Assembly (NCBI GenBank): GCA_027972325.1
Contig: JAPMOS010000001.1
Location: 157,001-221,000, forward strand
Source: Paratrimastix pyriformis
Lineage: Eukaryota > Preaxostyla > Paratrimastigidae
Length of the DNA stretch: 64,000 bases
Reading direction: 5' to 3'
A model generated the notes under the pieces. It saw nothing but the letters and a program-made list of their open reading frames with translations, made no database searches and was not told the origin of the DNA. The position numbers and the translations under genes were made by a program. This document shows, one piece after another, positions 56,312 through 64,000 of this stretch (the stretch's first letter is position 1; every line of letters begins with the position of its first letter).

Positions 56312-57064
56312 AGGAGTCTGGATAAAACCAAGGAACAGATAGGAGTTAGCATGAACAGAAATGCGGATACCACCTGCGATGACGGTTCGATGTGGGATTT
56401 ACAAGATTTTTGCATCAGAGGAGAGTCGATGTTGTGCCTCGGGCTCCATCCGCACGGCCGGCAATGAGACTTGTGCTTGAATCTTGCAAGACCCCCCTCT
56501 TAAGAGGTCTGACCTCTGCCACGAGTTTTCTTTATTCTCTCTCTCGTGGGTTTTCTCTCTCCCTGTCCGGCTTCCCCGCTGCCCGGCCAAGCAATACGTC
56601 CTTCCCCTTGTCTTTACTGAAGTCTGGGGACCATCAGGGGAGAGAGGGGAAAGATCGACCCGTCCGAGGTCACCCACCAGCTGGGTGCCGCAGATCGAAT
56701 GGGATCGTATGCGGACCGGGTTCCGCTGGGCGGCACGACGAGCCACGGACGGGTGGGCCCCGCCATCTCGGTGCCCATCTGGCGCCGCGCCGCTCTACCA
56801 GGGCGTGGAGCCAGGGAGGCCGACCTGCCCCCGCCTTCCTGCCCCCCTCGTCCTCCCTGTTCAGGAAACTGACTGCGTTCCTGTTGCGCCAATGGAAGGG
56901 TCACAATACTTAATACAGGGAAGGGATTGGGGAAGGGATTGGGATTTTCGGATGAGCAGAGGAGGGGAAATGGGGAAGGGGAATCGGTCTGGCCGGAGGG
57001 GAACATGGGGGGCTGCAACACTGTCACCCCGGTCTGGCTGTCACCCCGGTCTGGCAGGCGGGGT
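56312..57064. other. Intergenic, no gene recognised
   Basis: Frames of up to 170 codons on both strands lack motifs and splice support. This is the promoter side of the LRR gene and the 3' side of the second kinase-LRR gene. Confidence 0.4.
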
Positions 57065-60000
57065 TTAGAGATCCACTCGGGTGGGCGGGAAGAGGTGCTG
57101 AACCTCGGCGGGAGGCGTTGCGATGTCGCGCATGACCAGCTGCAGAGTAGAGCCGAGGAATGGCCGAGGGGAAGGGCACAACGGGGAACGATAAGGTGAG
57201 ATGGACGCCGGGGATCCTCCTTGTCGGGCGGTGGTGTGGAAGGGACTGAATCGGACAGTGTGTGTGGGGGGAGAGCAGACCTGCTGGAGGCTGGTGTTGT
57301 GCTCCAGCGCGGCCGCAAGGGCACGCGCCCCGTCGTCGCCAATCTGGTTGCCGTCGAGGTTGAGCTGAGATGGGCGATGACCACAACCGGGCCGCGAGCG
57401 AGCGATGATGGCGATGAGAGCGGAAAGCAGAGGGGAGTGGGAGGGGCGCAACAACGAAGGCCTCCATGACTTCAACAGACCAGCTGGAGGCTGGTGTTGT
57501 GCCCCAGCGCGGCCCCAAAGGCCTGCGCCCCGACGTCGCCAAACTTGTTGTAGCCGAAGACGAGCTGCAGATGAAGATGGATGAGGATGGATGAGGATGG
57601 ATGAGGATGGATGAGGATGGTCACCAAGTTGTGCCGCCGCCCGCCGAGGTCGCAGCCAAAGGAGCGACCGAGATGCCGAAACCGAGTGGGTGCGACGGAG
57701 ATGATGAGAGCGGAAGGCAGAGTGGGGGCTGCAACGACAAGGGGCTCCCTGCCAGGCGATGGCTCCATCCCCCCGGGGCTGGGGCCTTGCCCTTCAACCG
57801 ACCTGCTGGAGGCTGGTGTTGTGCGCCAGCGCGTCCGCAAGGGCACGCGCCCCCTCGTCGCCAATGATGCCTTCGCGGAAGTCGAGCTGAGATGGGCGAT
57901 GGCCAGCGTCCGCGCCGCCGCCAGCGGATCCGCACAGCAGCCGAGGCATGCCGAAACCGAGTGGGTGCGATGATGGGTGAGAGAGGAAAGCAGAGCGGGG
58001 GGTGCGACAAAGGGGGATGGCTGCGGGCTTGCGGGGGGCGTTCCTCCTGGGCTGGGCCAAGCAGACCTGCTGGAGGCTGGTGTTGTGCTCCAGCGCCTCC
58101 GCAAAGGCACGCGCCCCCTCGTCGCCAATGTTGTTGCCGCCGAGGTTGAGCTGAGATGGGTGATGACCACCGGGCCGCCAGTGCGTCCGTGCCACGGCCA
58201 CAGAGCAGCAGCCGCGACCGATGCCGAAACCGAGTGGGTGCGGTGGGTGAGAAGGGCAACAGAGGGTGCAAAGAAGGCAGTGGGTGGTGGTGGCCGCGGG
58301 TCTGCGGGGGAGGCTTCCTCCGGGGCTGGGGCCTTGCCTTCAGCAGACCTGCTGGAGGCTGGTGTTGTCCACCAGCGCGGCCGCAATGACACACGCCCCC
58401 TCGTCGCCAACCTTGTTGCTGCGGAGGTTGAGCTGGGACGGATGATGGCCAGCGGACAGCAGCAGCCGAGGAAACAGAGTGGGTGCGATGATGATGGATG
58501 ATGAGGGCTGAGAGGAAGAGTGGGGGGTGCAACGAAGGGGTAGAAGGCGGGCTCTATGCCAGGCGGGGGGGAAGGCGGGGTCCTTCTTCTCGGCCAGCAG
58601 ACCTGCTGGAGGCTGGTGCTGTGCTCCAGCGCCGCCGCAAGGGCACGCGCCCCGTCTGGGCCAATCCCGTTACTGCTGAGGTCGAGCTGAGATGCCGCAG
58701 GGACCGAGATGCCGAAACCGAGTGAGTGCGATGACGGAGATGAGAGAGGGAACGGCAACGAATGGGGAAGCCCAGGCGGTGGTGGTGGTGGTGGTGGTGG
58801 TGGTGGTGGTGGTGGTGGTGGTGGTGGTGGTGGTGGTGGTGGTGGTGGTGGTGGTGGTGGTGGTGGTGGTGGTGGTGGTGGTGGTGGTGGTGGTGGTGGG
58901 TGGTGGGTGGTGGTGGTGGGGCCAGCAGACCTGCTGGAGGCTGGTGTTGTGCTCCAGCGCGGGCGCAAAGGCACATGCCCCCTCGTCGCCAAGGTTGTTT
59001 TCGCTGAGGTCGAGCTGAGATGGGCGACGTGCCGCCGCAGGGCAGCAGCAGAGGACCGAGGAGATGCCGAGACCGAGTGGGTTGCCATGGCGATGAGAGC
59101 GGAAGGGGGCAACGAAGGGGGGAGGCGGTGGACCATTCCTCAGCAGACCTGCTGGAGGCTGGTGCTGTGCTCCAGCGCGGCCGCAAGGGCACGCGCCCCC
59201 TCGGCACCCATCCTGCTGCCGCAGAGGTTGAGCTGCGGATGTCCAGCGCCGCCCGCCGAGGCCACAGAGCAGCAGCAGCAGTCGAAGGAGCGACCGAGAC
59301 ACGGAAACGAGTGGGTGCGGGAAGGTTGCATCGAAGGGGAAGGCGGGCTTCCTTGCCAGGCGGTGGCCCCCTCCCCCCGGGGCTGGGCCTTGCCCTTCAG
59401 CAGACCTGCTGGAGGCTGGTGTTGTGCTCCAGCGCGGACGCGATGGCACGCGCCCCGTCGTCGCCAATCTTGCAATAGCCGAACCAGAGCTGAGATGGGC
59501 GATGACCACCGGGCCAGGTGCGTCCGTGTCACGGCCGCGCAGGACAGCAGCCGATACCGAAACCGAGTGGGTGCGGTGATGGGGTGCAACGGGAAGGTGA
59601 AGGCGAGGCACTCACTTCAGCCCGTACTGGCTTGCGCAAGAAATTCGAGAAATTCGCTCGAAATGTGATCGGCCCGCCAGCTCACTCCGATGGTGCCAGG
59701 CGGGGGCATGGATGGAGGCGAGGGGTCGCCAGTAGGCAGACCGTGGTGACGGTGCGGTTGGTCCGCAGCCAGGCCGCCAGGCACACCAGGAACTCGGCGC
59801 CCCCGCTGCACTCGAGCCTCAGCTGAGGCCGCCCCGATCCCATCAGCACCCCCGTCGGACCAGCAATGATGATGATGAGCCTCACCCGCCGCCATCCCGC
59901 CCTTCCCGCCACAGCCCCGGTCATCAGCCTTCATCAGACCTCTGTCCCCGTGCAGCGGCGGGCTTCATCGAGGAGGGCACGTTCGTCCTCCGTCAGGCTC

Positions 60001-62237
60001 CGTTCCGCGGTCGCCACCCGCTGGGGGGGGGGGGGGGGGGGGTGGAGGGATCGCCGCCGACAAGATGAACGCCGAGCCGATGCGGCAGTGGGAACGCCGG
60101 GGCGCATTGGCAGATGGTGGGCGGGGGTGGCATAGCAATCTGGTGGTGTGGCAGACCTCTTCCTCTTCCTCGGCTGCCCTGTGGCGGACCTCCTTGGATG
60201 TCTTGCGGGGGGCCTCATCTTCGAATGTCTTGCGGGGGGCCTTCTCCTCGATGGACTGAGGGAAGGAACAGACCATCGAATATCGAACATTCCAGCAAAA
60301 CAGTGAACATTGGCCAGCCGCGAGGCGCCCACACGGACACAAACCAGCCACCCACTTCGAGTCAAGCATGGACAGCTCGACAAGACAGCCCGTGCAGACA
60401 GCCCGTGCAGACAGTCAGTCGAACCGGCGGCAAGTAACCAGGGCAGGCGGGGGCTGCGGACCGCAGCGATGGCCTCGACGGCCCCCCGGATGCGGGCCAT
60501 GTCGGGGCGGCCCGTGGGGTTCTCGCTGCACATGCGCACCAGCAGCCCCACCAGCCCCACCTGGCAGCCGGCCGCTGCCTCCAGGTCGCTCAGCTCGGCG
60601 AAGGCCTCCCGCAGCTCCTCCTCCGAGGGCCGCTCCTCGGTCTTGTGGGCCGTGTCCGTCTGGGTGTACAGGCAGAACAGCGTCACGCCCATCGCGTAGA
60701 CGTCCGTCGCGGGCGTGTTGCCGACCCGCATCCCCGAGGCCGCCAGCAGGGCCTGCCCCTCGGCCGTGCCCGCGTACAGCTCGGGCGCCATGAAGCCGGG
60801 CGTGCCCCGGATGAGCATCCCGTAGTTGGCCGAGCCGCCCGTGTACTCGCAGGCCATGCCCAGGTCGGCCAGCAGGGCCATCAGGCGGCCCGTGGCCCGG
60901 TCGTGGCGCAGCAGCACGTTGGCCGGCTTGATGTCGTTGTGCAGCACCCGGCGGTCGTTCTGCTCGAAGGGCTTGCCGTGCAGGTAGGCCAGGCCCCGCA
61001 CCATGTCCACCAGCAGCCACCAGCGCTCCGTCCGGTCGGCGGCCGGGTCGGCCGAGGGGCTGCGCAGGTGGCGCCGGATGACCTTGTCCAGGTCGCCCCC
61101 CTCGCAGAAGGGCGTCAACAGACACCGCAGCACCGGCCCGCCAGGCTCGAGCTAAGCGGGGATGGGGATGGGGGGACGGGACGGGGGGGGGGACGGGACG
61201 GGACGGGACGGGACGGGGGGGGGGGGGGGGGGGGAACAGGTGAGTCGAGATGTGCCAGCGTCAGATGTTGTGTGTGTGTGTGTGTGTGTGTTTGGGGGGG
61301 AGGGGGGGGGGCAGCAAGCGGACCTGCACCTCCATGGGGGGCCCCGCGGCGGGCAGGACGTTGGGGTGGTGCACGGCGGCGGGGATGTAGCTCTCGTTGT
61401 TGATCATCATCCGCTCCAGGGTCGTCTGGGGGGCCGCGGTGGCCTTCAGGGCCACGTCGTCCTGGCCCTTCCGGGTGTCGCCCAGCTTGAAGGAGATCCC
61501 GAAGGCCCCCGCCCCCAGCACGTGGTACGGGTCGATGATGTCGGGGTCCTCGGGGCGCGCCTTCTGCTGCATGCTGGGTCCGGGCAGGTGCCGGTAGAGG
61601 TCGCCCACCACCGGGATCAGCTCCAGCTTGCCTCCATCCTTGAGGAAGGCCACCGTGTCCAGGGTGGATCTCCCCCCGGCCGTCACGAACAGGCGCGGAT
61701 GGCAACCGGACGGTGCCTGTCTGTCTGTTGCCCCTGGCGATGGCGCCGCTGGGCCGCTGCCCTCCTCGGAATCGGATTGGGTCTCCTGCGGTGCGAATCC
61801 CCCGAAAGAAGAAGAAGGAAACCGAGGTTGGCGTGTGTGCGTCGTCTGTGTCTGTGTGCGTGTGCTGTGCGATCCCTCTCTGCAGAGTGTGTTTGATCAA
61901 CGGAAAAAAAGGAAATTAAAAGGAACAAGGAAGCAGACCACATATTCTTTGAGATAGCGAGCACCATCTTCTTCAGGCACGTTCCCGAGAAAGGAGCGCG
62001 GAATGCGCCCTTCTCGCCGAGGTGGGCGCAGGGGAGTGATGTCAACCAAAGCGTCACCCGGGAGGGCAGGATCAACTACGGTGAGAACAGGAAAAGAGCA
62101 AAGCACAATCAAAATCTCATGAAAGCCTCCAATCACACAGACATGCCGCCATCACAATAGTTTTCCGCTTGAACGAGGTAACCCCAGACCCAGAGCTCGG
62201 GTAATCCATCACGACCTTGTAGGCCTTGAGCATCATC
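57065..62237 (-). CDS. Protein kinase with C-terminal LRR cassette array, copy 2
   Basis: Exons (minus strand): 62237-62143, 62075-61939, 61785-61324, 61151-60462, 60255-60157, 60020-59940, 59822-59742, LRRs 59489-59406, 59232-59149, 59014-58931, 58686-58603, 58432-58349, 58150-58067, 57886-57803, 57564-57481, 57364-57281, and 57139-57065 ending TAA. About 825 residues. The kinase is intact at sequence level: GAGAFG, VALK, GPPMEVQ|LEPGGPVLRC across the intron, HNDIKPANVLL, DLGMA, GFMAPELY. It is non-RD. LRRs (NxIGDEGARALA) are more diverse than in copy 1. The conserved tail has HLFPPTRV. One extra A after GCCTA in exon 1 (near 62221) puts a stop after MMLKA relative to copy 1; translation could start at the later ATG (MDYPSS). 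The N-terminal 78 residues are of unknown fold. Confidence 0.82.
57281..59822 (-). repeat. Tandem LRR exon-intron cassettes, copy 2 (1 x 81 bp + 9 x 84 bp)
   Basis: Same plan as the array at 8774-12180: one 81-bp exon then nine 84-bp exons, all phase 0, donors GTCTGC (one GTCTGT). Intron 3' halves again carry the TTTCGGCAT, CTGCTGCTCTG, GTGGCACGGACGC and TCATCACCCATCTCAG elements, but with more divergence and size variation (66-262 nt). Confidence 0.92.
58779..58905. repeat. (GGT)n microsatellite in an LRR intron
   Basis: About 40 GGT units in the intron between LRR exons 59014-58931 and 58686-58603. The poly-His, poly-Pro, poly-Gly and poly-Trp frames here are artefacts. Confidence 0.97.
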
Positions 62238-62240
62238 TGA
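59600..62240. repeat. Inverted segmental duplicate of 5976-9000
   Basis: Besides the exons, non-coding flanks match: the stretch around 62160-62280 and intron 1 correspond to 5960-6180, and exon sequences of the kinase are nearly identical over hundreds of bases (for example GTCCTGGCCCTTCCGGGTGTC at 61465 against its complement near 7130). The similarity fades upstream of exon 1 and within the introns between kinase and LRRs. Confidence 0.85.
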
Positions 62241-62415
62241 GCTTTTTGAGTTGAGTCGACGAACGTGTTTCTCCCCCCCGCGTGACGTCGCCACGTGACC
62301 GAGTCGGGTCAGTCAGTGGTAACTCGGGTTGGAAAATGGGCGGAAAAATCCTTGAACCCTATTGCGACTTTCTAGTTCGCTCCTAGAGGCTGCATTACCT
62401 CATCTTCGCGAACGA

Positions 62416-63040
62416 TCACTTCATCCCCAGCCACCCCCACCCCAGCGCCCAGCGCTTGAGGCCCAGCATCAGGCCCCCGACGTAGCTCCGCTGGTCAGTG
62501 CCGCCATCCTGGCCAGGAGGGAAGAGTAGACAGGAAAACAGCGACCTCCTCCCTCCTCCTGCAGGTTTTGAGGACGAGCCCACCCGGCAAGCCTGACGCT
62601 GCCGTCGTCCACCCGCAAGGGAGAGGGGTTCAGTCCATTGAGGATGCCTCGTAGTGGTGGCCACTAGTCTGCTGGATGGGCACAGCAGGCAGCCGTCTCC
62701 GCCGTGGCCGTGATGCAGCCTCCCGCCGGTCGCCGGCCACTCGCGGTGATCCAGCCCGCCGCTCCCGGAGCAGTTGAAGCCGGAGCGTATGGGCCTGAGC
62801 CAGGAAGTCCCCCGCGATCATATTGACGGCCCTCTGGTCGGGCGCCCCAGCCTGCCGCGGGCCATCCTTTCTTTCTTTCTCGTGTTAGTGCATCCGATCA
62901 TGATCTGCCACTTGTCAGCCGGCCTCCAGCCGGGCCCAGTCCGGGCCTCCAAAGCGGCATGGAGGCGTCCCAGGCCTTCTTGTGCAGCTCCTCGTATGCC
63001 CTTCCAGGTTCGGAGCGAGGTACATCCCTGCGCAGTTCCC
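62416..63040 (-). CDS. Possible C-terminal exons of an unrecognised gene
   Basis: Weak. A minus-strand frame ends YVGGLMLGLKRWALGWGWL then GMK-stop at 62416, and another upstream near 62990-62930 reads YEELHKKAWDASMPLWRP. Both look protein-like, but splice joins between them are not established and no family is recognised. Confidence 0.25.
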
Positions 63041-63067
63041 CTTAATGTGCCTAAGGTTTTGAAAAAT

Positions 63068-63376
63068 TCAAAATTTTGACAGGGTTGCGTCCGCCGTTCG
63101 CCGGTGTGAAGAGGTCGGGAAGGAAATTTCTCTTGGCATCCGGACGTCCTCGTGGTCTTCTCGAACGGACATAAGGTGAAATTGATCTGCAGTGATCGAG
63201 TCCGACCCGCGACCACACAAGACATCGATGGCCGATATCAGGTTTTGACCTCGAAGCGGCTCGGGCGCTTTGCCAGGGAGCCCAAACACCATCAGAGCGT
63301 TGAGGGAAGGCACCTTCGCTACATTATTGCGAGACAAGACCATTGACTTCCCGGCCCCCGCTGTAGGGCTCCTCAA
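63068..63376 (-). CDS. Short unassigned open frame with AGAGKS
   Basis: 102-codon minus-strand frame containing PTAGAGKSMVLS, MVFGLPGKAPEPLRGQN and SITADQFHLMSV. GAGKS resembles a P-loop but the surrounding beta-strand/helix pattern is not clear. It could be an exon of a gene extending from the right. Low confidence. Confidence 0.25.
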   Translation of the reverse strand: MRSPTAGAGKSMVLSRNNVAKVPSLNALMVFGLPGKAPEPLRGQNLISAIDVLCGRGSDSITADQFHLMSVREDHEDVRMPREISFPTSSHRRTADATLSKF

Positions 63377-63399
63377 GTTGCTTACCGGTGTCAGACCGC

Positions 63400-64000
63400 C
63401 GGGTCGTCCGGTGGGTGTCGGTCATCCCCCGGCCCACCTCCTGGCCCGCTGCGCCCGGCGCCACGCCCCCAAGTCGTCGCAGTCACTAGAGACTCTCCTC
63501 CCCTCGGCGCCCCGGGGAAGCCCGGCCTCCCTGCCCGCGCCCCCTGGCTGGCCCGGGCCTCGCTTCCCCCGTCAACTTTTTCACACCCTCTGCCCCATCG
63601 TCACGACCCTGTCCGGGTTAGTGAAGGATGCAATCTGCCACTGATCCTCCGGCAGGGTCTCGGGGCTGGGCTCACGAGAGCGACGGTTGAAAGAGGCGGC
63701 CCGCTCCGGATCCCACCCATCGAGAGGTTCGCATCAGGGGGAGGTGGCCGCCCGGGGGGTCACAGGGTGAATCGACTGGAAACGCAACACCCTGCCAAGT
63801 GGCAGACCCAACTCGCCTTGCGTTCGGCACACCACACCTCCTCCCCCCTGGCCCCCCGGCCCCCGTCGACCCGACGGCTGCATCCCCCCATCTTGTGACG
63901 GACCTAACCCAAGTAGCACCCGTGCTACTTGACCCCTCGATGTTTCGGTGCAGTGTCACCATCCCCCCGACCCCCCCTTGAGGGAACCCAAGATATCAGT
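63400..64000. other. No gene recognised
   Basis: GC-rich sequence with short open frames on both strands and no motif or repeat that I can place. Confidence 0.4.

Noticed and set aside
58762-59018. Poly-Trp, poly-Gly and poly-His proteins
   Set aside because: All are frames of a (GGT)n microsatellite in an LRR intron.
63068-63376. P-loop ATPase gene from AGAGKS
   Set aside because: No hydrophobic strand before the motif, no Walker B and only 102 codons; kept only as a low-confidence open frame.

Overview
The window is nuclear DNA of a GC-rich, intron-rich, gene-dense unicellular eukaryote. Spliceosomal introns, a nuclear-type tRNA, poly(A) polymerase, an SPF45/RBM17 splicing factor, a UBE2W-like E2 and a eukaryotic AspRS exclude a prokaryote. 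Very high GC, abundant micro- and minisatellites and large families of LRR and Cys-rich membrane proteins suggest a free-living protist. Paratrimastix (Preaxostyla) is a guess that the sequence alone cannot prove. Introns have an odd donor: almost all start GTCYGY (GTCTGC, GTCTGT, GTCCGT), not GTRAGT.

Layout. 1-5003 (+): 3' part of a polytopic membrane protein gene cut by the window edge. 5976-12406 (+): a protein kinase-LRR gene whose LRRs are one-per-exon 84-bp cassettes. 13389-15315 (-): an inverted, altered copy of the 3' end of the first gene. 15768-20988 (+): an LCAT-like acyltransferase/phospholipase with a large disordered insertion. 21206-21276 (-): tRNA-Asp. 21538-32569 (-): an ~11-kb gene for a Cys-rich, multi-TM receptor-like protein whose introns hold several minisatellites and a foldback element. 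32739-34490 (-): uncharacterised exons.

34.9-53 kb is a compact housekeeping block: RBM17, UGDH, a Maf-family pyrophosphatase, a disordered protein with SUMO-interaction-like motifs and an AT-hook, UBE2W-like E2, a PlsC-type acyltransferase, AspRS, a protein of repeated GFNTNGWFK modules, and poly(A) polymerase. Two divergent pairs have start codons only about 60 bp apart and one convergent pair overlaps at its stop codons. 54212-56311 (-) is a single-exon LRR protein. 57065-62237 (-) is a second kinase-LRR gene, an inverted duplicate of the one at 6-12 kb with the same exon plan and the same number of LRRs. 62.4-64 kb holds only weak coding signals.

The most striking content is the pair of facing kinase-LRR loci. 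A non-RD kinase precedes ten short LRR exons, all in phase 0, separated by introns that resemble one another across repeats and across loci. This is suited to exon shuffling, gene conversion or frame-neutral alternative splicing; an immune- or recognition-type role is inference. The metabolic and RNA genes are ordinary and share no pathway beyond growth functions.
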